NCBI GenBank assembly: GCA_001970855.1
Contig: LSSN01001319.1
Coordinates: forward strand, 1 to 18,000
Length of the DNA: 18,000 nt
Origin: Smittium culicis
Lineage: Eukaryota; Kickxellomycota; Harpellomycetes; Harpellales; Legeriomycetaceae
Direction: 5' to 3'
How positions within the stretch are numbered: position 1 is the stretch's first letter; each line of letters starts with the position of its first letter. Positions 1-9,224 of the stretch are shown here, piece after piece. The position numbers and the translations under genes are program-made. The notes below the pieces were generated by a model, which saw only the letters and a list, made by a program, of their open reading frames with translations, had not been told where the DNA came from and made no database searches.

Positions 1-416
1 TTATTTTTTATTGACTGTATGTTATACGTCATGAGCTTCAGAGTTTGCAATTCGGTGAATTTTTGCTCTCTGATTAGCATGGTATTTGTTATTGTTCGAT
101 TTTTCTTGAGCCTATTTTTCCGGATTTTTACCCTCAAGGCTTTCTGTATCTTATTTATTTCGTTCAAACTGAGGTGAATTTTATAGTTGTTTAAAGGCTG
201 AATTTCATGCCTCCAGTTTTTGTTTCTTTGGTGTATTTTTTTTACCAAGAATTGGTGTTCTTTCAAGCCAGAGTAGTACATTATATACTTTTTGACTGTT
301 TCAGACCTTAGTTCTTGGGCGTTAAAAATTAGATAATTATCATTTTTTTGTGATTTATTCCATGTATATACTGCTTTTTTTGGTGTTTTTATTAGTATTT
401 TTGATGTTTTAAACAT
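1..416 (-). CDS. Non-LTR (LINE-like) retrotransposon ORF, N-terminal part, partial
   Basis: An open frame runs from an ATG at 416 leftwards off the window (138 complete codons) with no stop; an in-frame TGA lies a short way upstream of the ATG. The translation is Lys/Asn-rich (about 128 residues) and then enters LKLMTYNIQSIKN at the window edge. That is the usual first strand of the apurinic-endonuclease (APE) domain at the start of LINE ORF2 proteins, with the catalytic Asn in the YNIQS segment. By family knowledge this domain nicks target DNA to prime reverse transcription. The Lys/Asn-rich leader is not a domain I recognise. The frame lies about 330 bp past the RPL3 stop in the same orientation, so the element probably inserted downstream of RPL3. 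The identification rests on the short endonuclease motif plus the open frame; most of the domain and the reverse transcriptase lie outside. Host APE-like nucleases rarely have such a leader, but cannot be excluded. Confidence 0.55.
   Translation of the reverse strand, partial: MFKTSKILIKTPKKAVYTWNKSQKNDNYLIFNAQELRSETVKKYIMYYSGLKEHQFLVKKIHQRNKNWRHEIQPLNNYKIHLSLNEINKIQKALRVKIRKNRLKKNRTITNTMLIREQKFTELQTLKLMTYNIQSIKN
163..211. repeat. Direct repeat copy A (49 bp), inside the LINE-like ORF
   Basis: This stretch matches 493-541 at 47 of 49 positions; the two differences are adjacent, at 189-190. On the minus strand it encodes HEIQPLNNYKIHLSLN within the LINE-like ORF. The offset to the other copy is exactly 330 bp, a multiple of three. 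Confidence 0.9.
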
Positions 417-492
417 AATTAACTTTCTCCTGAATTCTTGATTTTTTCCGCGTCAATCTTTATAGATGGTATAGGGGTTTTGAGGCTATTCA

Positions 493-541
493 TTCAAACT
501 GAGGTGAATTTTATAGTTACTTAAAGGCTGAATTTCATGCC
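493..541. repeat. Direct repeat copy B (49 bp), upstream of the LINE-like ORF
   Basis: Second copy of the 49-bp repeat. On the minus strand, in the frame equivalent to copy A, it reads HEIQPLSNYKIHLSLNE followed at once by TAG, with another stop a few codons upstream, so this copy is not part of a long frame. Sequence on either side does not continue the match, so this is a short displaced duplicate, not a long tandem array. Confidence 0.9.
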
Positions 542-722
542 ATACCGCTGATTAGTTTATGTATTATTTTAGCAGAGTTGAGATATACAAGAATATATAA
601 TTGTACAATAAAAGTTTAGAAGCAATTTATTTGAATATATATAAAAAAAATTAAAGAGCAAAGAAACTTTAAATAAAAAAAAAGCGGGTAACAAGGGAGG
701 CGAGCAAGAAGTTGATATTGTA

Positions 723-728
723 TTTATT
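723..728 (-). terminator. Candidate poly(A) signal of RPL3
   Basis: AATAAA on the minus strand about 17 nt after the RPL3 stop codon. The whole 417-744 interval otherwise holds only the LINE-proximal repeat and AT-rich 3' flank with no gene seen. Confidence 0.4.
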
Positions 729-744
729 AAGGATGGGTACAAAT

Positions 745-2124
745 TTATAGATCTTTCTTGAGAGGACCCATGAAAGCAGCCTTTTCTTGGACGGTTTGGA
801 AACGACCGTGACCGAATTTGGAGGAGGTATCGATGAATTTGAGTGAGACTTGTTCCAAAGCGACACGTTTGGTGTGGACTCTGAGGGATTTGCGGAGGGT
901 CAAGATACGTTTCTTGGTACCAGCGCAGCAACCCTTGATCATGACGTAATCTTCATTGACAATACCGTAGTGAGGGAAGCCACCCAAAGGAGTGATTCTC
1001 TTTTCAGTAAGATCGAAACCGGTAGTAGCGTTAGCATTATCATCTCCTTTACCGATCTTGTAAATCTTCTTGTTAACTTCGGTACGGTGATGGTAACCGT
1101 TTTGACCAGCACGAGCAACGGAGTACATAACACGGGATGGATGCCATGCACCAATACAAGCGACCTTGCGGAGACCTTTGTGGGTCTTGCGAGGAAGTTT
1201 CTTGGTTCCCCATCTGTGGGTGACACCTTCGAAACCGTGACCTTTAGTGACGGCGATGATATCAATGTTCTCGTTGGTTTCAAAGACATCACTGACGGCA
1301 ACTTGTTTTTCAAAGTGTTCTCTGGCCCAGTTGACTTTATCAGCGATGGAACCACCGTTAACTTGGATTTCAGCCAAGTGAGCTTTCTTTTGACCGATCT
1401 TGACGAGGCGCATTTGGGTGTGGGCCAAGACTCTGACGACGGTACAGTATTTCTTGATACGTTCCAATTCACGGGTGATTTCTTTGGCGTTTTCGGTAGA
1501 GTATTTCTTGGCATATCTGGTGAAAGCCTTTCTCTTTGATCTGTACCAGTTCTTGTAGAATCTTCTCTTGACTTCGTCAGACAAGTGTTCGGCCCAGACG
1601 GTGGTGAGTGAGCGTAGACCTCTTGGGGTTTCAATGTAACCGACAACACCGACAACAACCATTGGTGGGGCTTCAATGACGGTGACAGCTTCAACGACTT
1701 CCTTCTTGTGCATCTTGGATCCTGGTCTGTCCATATCTCTAACGATGTGGGTCATACCGGCTTTGTATGCCAAGAATGAGGTAAGGTGTACAGGCTTCTT
1801 TGGGTCATCTTTTGGGAAAGACTTGACTCTTCCTCTGTGACGGGCAGCGCGTTTTCTTGGTAAGAAACCTAAAGAACCGTGACGTGGAGCTTCGTATTTG
1901 CGGTGAGACTACAAATATTAATATGTGAGAGATTAATATTAGAATTTAAATTAATGATCGCTATTGTTATATTAAGTGTGTGTATGTATGTTGCTCAAAA
2001 TTCTCAGAGAATTCAGATTCGTGGTTTTCGATATGATTTCGAAGAAAAATACGTATTTTGGAGTATTAGTAAGTAGTCTATGTCTATATATGAATATTTG
2101 TATAATGAGATTTCGACTTACCAT
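745..2124 (-). CDS. RPL3: 60S ribosomal protein L3 (uL3), spliced, join(745..1908, 2122..2124)
   Basis: Large-subunit ribosomal protein that reaches the peptidyl-transferase centre. The main exon starts at 1908 with [20 protein letters not shown] and runs to a TAA at 745-747. The initiator ATG (2122-2124) is a separate exon followed by a perfect GTAAGT donor; the acceptor TAG is at 1909-1911 and the phase is 0. The product is 388 aa, against 387 in yeast, and ends GPLKKDL as in other eukaryotic L3 proteins. The family landmarks [14 protein letters not shown] (about residue 47 on), [17 protein letters not shown] (H244 and W256, equivalent to yeast H243 and W255) and KFGHGRFQT are all intact. 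C-rich, GTC/ACC-type codon choice marks a highly expressed gene and contrasts with the AT-rich flanks. The anti-sense frames over this gene are shadows. Identification is essentially certain; the ATG-only exon is inferred from splice signals and homology. Confidence 0.97.
1909..2121 (-). other. RPL3 intron 1 (213 nt), directly after the ATG
   Basis: Donor GTAAGT immediately follows the ATG; acceptor TTTGTAG precedes the TCT (Ser2) codon. A CTAATA-type branch candidate lies about 40 nt before the acceptor. I looked for box C/D snoRNA motifs (RTGATGA with CTGA) and found no convincing pair. The open frame on the plus strand across this intron shows no protein signature. Confidence 0.85.
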
Positions 2125-2153
2125 TTTTATTTATTTAATTATATTTTAATGCT

Positions 2154-2200
2154 CTGAAAAGGGAGGTACAATAAGTTCGAATCTTTAGTTTTAGACTTAC
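2154..2200 (-). other. Possible 5'-UTR intron of RPL3 (47 nt)
   Basis: On the minus strand upstream of the RPL3 ATG there is a second perfect GTAAGT (2195-2200), then a pyrimidine stretch and CAG acceptor (2154-2156). Removing it would leave a 29-nt leader segment before the ATG. It is shorter than every other intron in the window, so it is only a candidate. Confidence 0.3.
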
Positions 2201-2323
2201 TTTCCCATTCAAAATTTTTTTAAACTTTTTTTTTTTTGGCAATTTTTTTCTTATTCATTTAGTAATTATATGAAAATAATTTGCTACTACTTATTTGCTA
2301 ATGAGTATAAGATATGGCTGATT

Positions 2324-2540
2324 ATTGGTTTATTTTTTTATATTTAATTGGCCTGATCAACGATATTTGTATTCTTGCAAATAGTTTACACTTATTTTGA
2401 CTATCTTTAATTTTCATTATTTTGGAGTTATAGCAAGTAATGGGTTATTGGCTTATTTCTATTTTCATTTGATGCTACTTCAGTTTATTGGATATGATTT
2501 TATTTATGTAGTCAAAATTAGTATCGGATATGATTATTGG
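2324..2540 (-). promoter_or_regulatory. Cluster of CCAAT boxes upstream of RPL3
   Basis: Five CCAAT motifs in minus orientation (ATTGG on the plus strand at 2324, 2347, 2447, 2487 and 2536) lie roughly 200-420 nt upstream of the RPL3 ATG. CCAAT is bound by the HAP/NF-Y complex in fungi. Five in about 220 nt is more than I would expect in such AT-rich DNA, but function is inferred. Confidence 0.35.
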
Positions 2541-3365
2541 TTTGTATGGCTATAAACTATCTGAATTAGATGCTATTTGGGGGCAATTCATTTCAGTCTA
2601 TTTTGCCTTTTACGTAGCATTTTAATACTATGCTTCCCAAAACATTAATATTAGGAAACATAAGCCAAATAGTAAGGCTTTATATTGAGGCTAACAAAAA
2701 AGCAGCTTTATAATTCAGTTAGCTGTGCTCTCTGCTCGAAATCTTGATCAAATATGTGACTTTTACTATTTTAAATCACTTCATTCAGACTCTATTTTGC
2801 TATATTAACTTATAATACAAAATAAAATTGATTAAAAATTTTTAGTTTAAATTTTTATTGATTTATTTTCAAAATAAGGATATGATTGTTATTTCTTTGG
2901 GGAAGAGGAATTTTTGATTTGTTACTGCATTTTTACAACAGATGAATTTGATTCTCTTTTAGCTAGAGTACAGAGTTTTATTTAAAATTGATTCAAACAG
3001 TTTTTGAATCAAAAATGCATAAATGATAGCGTACTAATTGTATCCTGGCATAAATAAGTGCTAAACAGTCTGAGAAATGGTTCTTGTAACAGCTAGGCTT
3101 TGGCTCATCAGCTATAAGTACTCTTGAATTAGGAATCATAGCATTGCTGTAAGCTGATAATTACTCAGATAAATTTAAAAAAAGTTTATATATGAAGAAA
3201 TTCTTCCGTACTTCAGAGGTACGTCATGAAGTATGATGGCAGGTAATACCAGAAATATGACTTTATATATTTTTATAGTATAAGGAATTAAATTTTGATA
3301 GATTTCAGAAAGGAAACATAATAGGTAAGGGCTAGGATAGGTATTTTATAGAAAGTGGTATTGAA
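2541..3365. other. Intergenic region between RPL3 and NAA20
   Basis: No coding frame, spliced gene or RNA gene could be supported on either strand. It holds AT-rich sequence, a 10-bp perfect inverted repeat at 2988-3012, and near its right end the 3' flank of NAA20. Confidence 0.5.
2988..3012. repeat. Perfect 10-bp inverted repeat (hairpin)
   Basis: TTGATTCAAA and TTTGAATCAA are perfect inverted copies separated by a 5-nt loop. It sits in intergenic DNA about 350 nt past the NAA20 stop. It could be a small hairpin or a chance palindrome. Confidence 0.5.
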
Positions 3366-4278
3366 TTATATTTCAGAGGCGTGGACTGGATGCTTGAGCG
3401 GTATCATTGACAATTTCTTAGGGTCATGAGATAAGGCTTTACGCATATCAAACCCATCTTCTGAGGGGATATTATCTGAACTCCAATAGTAGTCTAATAT
3501 TCGCCTATAAACAACGTATCCCAGCCTTTTGTACATATTAACTGCAACAATATTAGAAGGTCGGACAAAGAGATCAACGAAGTAGCATTTGTGACTATCA
3601 TAATTAAAAGATAATAATTTTATAGGTAGCCAATATACGGATGCGTTTGACCCTTAAAATAAACTAAATAGAAAAACTAAAAATTTCAGGTAGGAATATT
3701 TACACTTTATCTGAGTTTATTTCTAGGAAATCCATCAAGGAGCGGCCTAATCCAAGCCTCCTATGACTTGGAGAAACGGTCAGTGCTGTAACGTGGCCAT
3801 GCCAATCAGTACCTTTCCCCTCCACTTTACCCATAACTAAAATTTAAAAGTAAAGCAATAAAAATTACTGTTATTTGTTTTAGTTTATGGGCTAAAGAAA
3901 CTAATAAAAATAAGAAAATTTACTGTAACCCATGAGTTCGCCATTTGAAGATTCAGCAACGCTAAAAAGTTCTGGCCATATTGCCATGTATTTTAAATAG
4001 AAGGTGTTGTCGTACTAAATTGAAATAATAGGCGAATTTAGAAAAATCTTCTATATAAGTTTTAGAATTTATTTGAATGAATTACGGTCTCTGTAAAGAA
4101 ATCTAGATTACTAATCGAAATTAAAGAATTTATATTATTATGATTGAAATTAATAGAATAATAAAAAGCTGCTTTTATGAAAAGGATAGTTGTGCTATTG
4201 CTGCGAAATATTAATTTTAACGTACATATTGTTGAAACTGAACAAATCGTCGGCTCTAAATTGTCTAATTGATGTCAT
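3366..4278 (-). CDS. NAA20: N-alpha-acetyltransferase NatB catalytic subunit, five exons: join(3366..3594, 3704..3836, 3924..4014, 4086..4110, 4226..4278)
   Basis: GNAT-fold enzyme that, with NAA25, acetylates nascent proteins starting Met-Asp, Met-Glu, Met-Asn or Met-Gln at the ribosome. The gene was assembled by hand. All four introns are GT-AG (donors GTACGT, GTAATT, GTAAAT, GTAAAT; acceptors all TAG), and every junction keeps phase. The product is 176 aa (human 178). Landmarks: start MTSIRQFRADDLFSFNNINL, DFFTETY (21-27), FYLKYMAIWPELFSVAES (31-48), WHGHVTALTVSP (68-79), acetyl-CoA loop R82-x-x-G85-x-G87, YFVDLFVRPSN (105-115), AVNMYKRLGY (118-127), and C-terminal DMRKAL then HPVHASEI. 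Exon 2 is only 25 nt and encodes the start of the FTET substrate loop. The gene is divergent from NSE4, with a 711-nt gap. NAA10 and NAA50 are less likely, given the FTET loop and C-terminal tail. Confidence 0.93.
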
Positions 4279-4989
4279 TTTTCAAGTAGGTATAAGCCCG
4301 AGTAGGAAAAAATATATGACTTTTGAGTATAGCAATATACACTATTTATTTGGATAAGGGATAGCGGAATTCTTTTAGCTAATTATATTTCTAGTTTATT
4401 ATAAGCGGTTAATCAATCTGTGTTTTTCTCATTCAAATAGAAAATAAAAATGAGTCCATAAAAGATAAAAAAGAGTGTACAAAAGTGGTAAAAGAGTGTG
4501 TATTTTTTAATTAGATACACCACTGATTGTTTTTGTTTCGCTGTATAAAAAAATATTTCTTAACCATTGGCTAACTATTAAAATAATTTTATAATTATAT
4601 CTATTCATTGGATAATGCAAACCCTACAAATCATATTTATTGTAGATTATTCGATAATTTCATATTATTTTTATTGCAATACTGCCAATCATGATTTATA
4701 ATTTAGTAAAGCAAATTAAAAATTACATTGTTTTTATTACTTGATGTATTTGAGCAAATGGCTTAGAGTAGCAATAAGGAATCAAAGCAAAATCGATCAA
4801 GGATTATTAAACATTAAACTATATTCATTCATAAAACTACAAGTTTACACTATATATCGAACTTTTTAAACTTATGAAGCAATCTCATTAGTTTTTATAC
4901 AACTAGCCAAAAACCAAAAGCCAATAAGCCATTGCTACATTTAAGACGCTTGATACTACAAATATAATTAAATTAATTAAAGACCAAAA
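4279..4989. promoter_or_regulatory. Shared divergent promoter region of NAA20 and NSE4
   Basis: The 711 nt between the two ATGs have no coding signature. Two ATTGG/CCAAT motifs (near 4564 and 4606) and an imperfect repeat of AAAAGAGTGT around 4470-4500 are visible. No TATA element or cell-cycle box could be assigned with confidence. Confidence 0.4.
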
Positions 4990-6186
4990 ATGCCACGGGT
5001 TCAAAATGAGAGTTTGACGCCTTCCAAAAATGAGAAAATGGAGCAGAGAAAACTTAGAAAATCTTATAGACAAAAGCTTGAAGAAACAGAGAGTAAGTTT
5101 ACAGCAAATTAATTTTATAATAATTTTCTCATCCCTCTAAGACTATATGCTAATCTAGCCATCTATTACATTATTATAATATTTGAAATTATACACAATA
5201 ATAAGCTTATAATTATATACTATACTATACTATTAACAATTGCTTCTTCAAAAAATCTTAAAAAAAAAAAAAAACCAGAAAAAAAAGCAGAACTGGTAGA
5301 ATCGAGTGCAGATTTTTTAGCTGAGGAATTGAAGCAAACAAACAGATTGTTCGAAGAAGGTGAGCTTATACATTATTTTTTCTTAATTATATAAAATATT
5401 ATATATGGAAACCTCTTTATACTTATAAAGATTGCTTTGTTTTTTGTAGTCAGAACTACTTATGAAGCTTCACTCGACTCGCGGTTGTTGCTAATGTCGG
5501 CAAACATTGGTGAAGTAAAAGCTAGGAAGCTTCGACTTGAAGCTTCTGGAATAGAAATCGACGATTATATTAGAAAAATAAGAAAACAGCTATTTGGTCT
5601 CCACGCTGATGAAAGGGAGTCGGCAGGAATTCCGCCGAACTGGTCGAAAATAGGGAAACTATCAGCCAAGTTCACGAAAAGAGTTCCTGGTCTTGACATA
5701 TTAAGCGGGCCATTTAGCTCAGATCCGCCAAAACAGAGAACTATAAGAAGAGCTAACCCATCGGCTGAGGCAGCCTCTGCGGCGTCCGCTTCTCAAAAGG
5801 CGCAAAAAACACAAGTAAATGAACTGAACCAGCTGGATTTTAAAAAGCAAGTCAACGAAACTACGAAACGCGTACGCCAAATCCACACTTTACTGGAACA
5901 AGTAGGTCTTGTTAACCTGTTTGAGTTTGTAGTGAACCCAGCCTCCTTCTCTGAAACCGTTGAAAATGTTTTCTACCTATCCTTCCTCATCAGAGACGGC
6001 AAAGCCTTTATAGACGACGCTTCAGGTCAACCGATGCTCGCTGCCTGTGATCCTCCTGACCAAGAAGCTTACCAGTCCGGTCTTGTTAAGAAACAAATTG
6101 TATTTGACCTCGACATGAACCTTTGGACTGAAATAATAAAAACTTACGATATTAAAGAATCTATTATCCCCTCAAGAGCATCTTAA
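4990..6186 (+). CDS. NSE4: Non-structural maintenance of chromosomes element 4 (kleisin of SMC5/6), three exons: join(4990..5092, 5279..5359, 5450..6186)
   Basis: Nse4 is the kleisin that bridges Smc6 and Smc5 and binds Nse1/Nse3 in the SMC5/6 complex, which acts in replication and recombination repair in the nucleus. The product is 306 aa, like fission yeast Nse4 (about 300). The N-terminal helical kleisin part includes LRKSYRQKLEETE (22-34) and the Nse4 signature NRLFEEVRTTYEASLDSRLL (56-75), which itself spans the exon 2/3 junction. The conserved C-terminal winged-helix segment is at 219-245, with FEFVVNPASF and YLSFLIRDG. An Ala/Ser-rich, low-complexity linker sits around 165-182. Intron 1 donor is GTAAGT; two acceptors, at 5278 and 5290, both keep frame (12 nt apart) and I chose the first because it restores the usual spacing. 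Intron 2 is GTGAGC...TTTGTAG, phase 1. The start follows an A-rich context. Confidence 0.93.
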
Positions 6187-7373
6187 TCCCTCCGCTTAAC
6201 CCCTTCCGCATAATCATCTTCTCTTACCTTTATATCATATACTATATTGGCCGCCAACTCAATTACCTTTTCAGCCCTTACCTCTCAGCTTTCACATCTT
6301 AAATTTCCCCTCGGCTACACATAATAATTTTGACTTTTATATCTCTTTCTCAGCCATTTGTTATAATAGACTTACTCTCTGCTGATTTTTCTCATTTAGA
6401 CTTATTATTTGATCATTCAGTCTCCCTTTCTCTTATATTTAATCTTCTTAATCTAATCCATAATAAACAGTCCCCTCCCTTCCCCCCAATCATCATCCAA
6501 TCACAATAATCATGTTAGTTGCGCTGATTAATAGCCAATGGATCTACACGCCTAAAAATAATAATAATAATTCTAATTAAATCAAGAGAGGTCTAATCCT
6601 TTTTTTTTTGAATCCATAAATCGCTACAAAAAAAAAAAAAAAAAAAGAAAGTAAGAGAAAGAGGAATCCAACTAATATAATAAACCTTAAATGAAGCTTT
6701 TATATTTAGTGATAATATCTATTTGTACACTACTAGATCGCTGCTTTAGTTTTTTTAACCCTAATAAAATACACACCATTACTCTCACAGTGACTTTTTT
6801 TAGTTCAAAAACCAAGAAATATATTCTGTAGCTTTTTTCGCTGCTCCTCATTATCACTGTTTTCCCCTTTTTTGCTCACCTCAAAATTCCTCTTTAAATT
6901 AATTTTTTTCGAGACTAGAATTATAATACTTACATACACTCTATTAAAAAAGTGACTTACCCCACGCAGTACACTCAACGCCATAATACTATCCTCAATA
7001 ACGCTTTATAATTTTATAGCTTATTTTCTTTATTCGATTTTTTGCATACATTGCAAATACAAGCTAATAGATGAGTAAAATAAAGACTCGAATTTTGTAT
7101 ACTTTGTAAACTATAGCTAAAATTTTTTTTCTTTCATTTAAGCACGAATAGCAATCATTTATTCGCTCTCTATCTCTATCTCTTCCAACTACCCAAACTG
7201 AATTTCCAAACTTTGCCCTTAGCTTCAACCTCTCCCCCTCCCTTCATTCATAATTATAGATCTAAATCCATACTCCTATTATCACTTCATATCATAAAAC
7301 CCTTATTAACATCTAAGCGTTTTACCCATAAAATATATTTTCAACTTTCATTTCATCCTTATAACAATCTATA
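6187..7373. other. Intergenic region between NSE4 and the RNF220-like gene
   Basis: An AATAAA at 6462-6467 may serve as the NSE4 poly(A) signal. A run of 19 A at 6628-6646, CCAAT motifs near 6500 and 6535, and a pyrimidine-rich tract around 7160-7250 (likely part of the RNF220-like promoter) are visible. A weak candidate small spliced ORF on the minus strand (6805-6984) is listed as a finding, not as a gene. Confidence 0.45.
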
Positions 7374-8964
7374 ATGATCAGTTTGAATTCCAAATCTCAC
7401 CTCATGAAAACCCATTTCAGCGATTCTCTAGTAAAATACTCTTCTGCAAGAAACATTCCGCAACAAAGCACGACACTTCCATATACTAGTGATATAGAAA
7501 ATAACCCCCAATGTAATACTTTACTTTTTCTTTAAATAAGAAAAAACATCTTTTTACTATTCCATTGATCGCTTAAAATAAAAATGCAATTATTTTTTAT
7601 TTATCACTACATTAGCTCCAAAGAAACGAATACCTAGCAACTCCAAAACTATTAATTGCGCTTTATGCCTCCAAGATATAGATACTGACAAATTTGAAAT
7701 CCACTACGAATTAGAGTTGTCTAGTATGGAGAGCAAACCCTTTTCGATATACGACGACGAACTAAAAAAATCAAACCCAACTTCTGTAAAAATTAAAATT
7801 AACCCCCCAAAGATCAAAGTAAAAAAACATAAACGGATCGTCGATAACTCTGATTTAGAATCTTCGCCCTCAAACTCAACTTCCCCCATAAAGTCGATAT
7901 CAATTAAAACTAGATCCAGTAAATCTCATTCTGATTCAGATAGTGAACTAGACAAACCGCTCGCAAAAATTATCAAAACTAGAAAACAGTACACTAAGAA
8001 ACAGCCGGTCCCTAAAAATAACGCCCCAAAAAATTCCCTGAAAAATAAGCCATTGAAGAATCAACCGTCTTCAAGCTCAAAACAAGTCCGCAAATCTACT
8101 CGCCCTAAGAAACCTCTTTTAAACACTTTACGCGACGAGTCCGATATTGATGAAACTGCTGAAAACCACATTGAAAAAAATATTTGCTTCATTTGCAATA
8201 AAGTCTTGAACACAAATAACCTAATTGAAATAAACTCGCACATCGACTCTTGCTTAAACTCTCAAACTAATGACCAACAATTTCCCGATAGCCAACATCA
8301 CTCCAATGCCCCTTCAACCCGCCACGACTCCCCTGAACCGGCTGAGTTTTTTGAATATGAATGGGCTGGTCAAACCAGAGTTAGAGCAACTGCCCTACTA
8401 GATGGCCCCATTTCTTCCGTTTTCAACTCTTACTCCAATTCTCCCCTTGAATCTAACGCCAACTCCCACCCAACATCCGCATCTAACCAAAACGCGCCTT
8501 TACTCAGCAATGACCCTGAAGTTGATATTGAAATTGATCTCAACGAAAACAACGACATTATCTATGGCCAGCCTCAATACACTCAAAAAGATCTTGATAA
8601 AGCGCTAAAAAAAATCAACTCGGATTCGAAAAAAACCCCTCCTTCAAAGAAAATTACCGCCTCGTCTTCCAACAACAAAACCAAACCCAACGACAATAAC
8701 CAATTTTTATCGTCACTCTCCACATCGCAACTCTTGCTTATTATTGACTCTTTGAAATCTCAACTAAACGATCAATCTGACCTCATCCAGTCTTCCCCTA
8801 AATGTCTAGTTTGCCTATCCAACTTTTCTGTGCCTCTAACGTCCGTTCTTTGCTGGCACGTCCACTGCGAATCATGCTGGCTGAAAACACTAAGCGTAAA
8901 AAAATTATGTCCCCAGTGCAAACTCATCACACAGCCTAGCGACTTAAGACGGATTTATATCTGA
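7374..8964 (+). CDS. RNF220-family RING E3 ubiquitin ligase, two exons: join(7374..7512, 7616..8964)
   Basis: A 495-aa protein. The C-terminal C3HC4 RING (C443, C446, C459, H461, C464, C467, C478, C481) contains CWHVHCESCWLKTL and KKLCPQCKLIT, and ends in SDLRRIYI. That tail is diagnostic of RNF220, an E3 ligase of animals. Other family blocks are in order: a Cys-x2-Cys motif with following His (C61, C64, H76, then YELEL), YEWAGQTRVRATALL (about 294-308), and YGQPQYT further on. A second zinc-type motif C237-x2-C240-x14-H255-x3-C259 resembles a UBZ knuckle. The middle is a basic, Ser/Lys-rich disordered stretch suggesting nuclear location. The intron (7513-7615; GTAATA...TTAG, phase 1) is needed to reach an ATG and to include the first Cys motif; an in-frame stop lies just upstream of that ATG. 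Substrates are unknown; in animals the family acts in signalling and development. Confidence 0.9.
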
Positions 8965-9224
8965 TCACTTACGATTTATCTTTTTTTTTTTTTTTTTTTA
9001 ATTGATTTTTGTAACAATAAAATCGTTATATATAAAGAGTTCAATAACTTTACCCTATAAAACGAATTAAATTTTATTCAAATTCAAACTCAATGAATAC
9101 ATTATGACTTTGTTGCTCTTCTATAGTATATACAGTAGAAACAAAAATATCCAAACATCACGTAATAAAAGAATAGTTAGCAATGTAATGTATTTATTTA
9201 TGATGTGTTTAGTAGGTAAAAAAA
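8965..9224. terminator. Convergent 3' region of RNF220-like gene and photolyase
   Basis: Both genes end here, tail to tail. A run of 19 T (8981-8999) follows the RING-gene stop. AATAAA at 9016-9021 (plus) and AATAAA on the minus strand at 9193-9198, 27 nt after the photolyase stop, are likely poly(A) signals for the two directions. Confidence 0.5.

Noticed and set aside
569..931. Minus-strand frames over the RPL3 3' end and flank
   Set aside because: Shadow frames overlapping the RPL3 C-terminus; the remainder is AT-driven low complexity.
850..1694. Long open frames overlapping RPL3 on both strands
   Set aside because: They are out-of-frame or antisense readings of the highly biased RPL3 coding sequence and have no family signature.
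1879..2076. 65-codon plus-strand frame across the RPL3 intron
   Set aside because: It lies antisense to the intron, shows no signature, and is explained by chance.
1909..2121. snoRNA inside the RPL3 intron
   Set aside because: CTGA occurs twice but there is no matching box C (RTGATGA) and no terminal stem.
2170..2185. TTCGAATC resembling a tRNA T-loop
   Set aside because: The flanking 5-nt arms do not pair and no D or anticodon arm lies upstream.
8061..8608. Additional frames within the RNF220-like gene
   Set aside because: Shadows; the main frame has clear family motifs.
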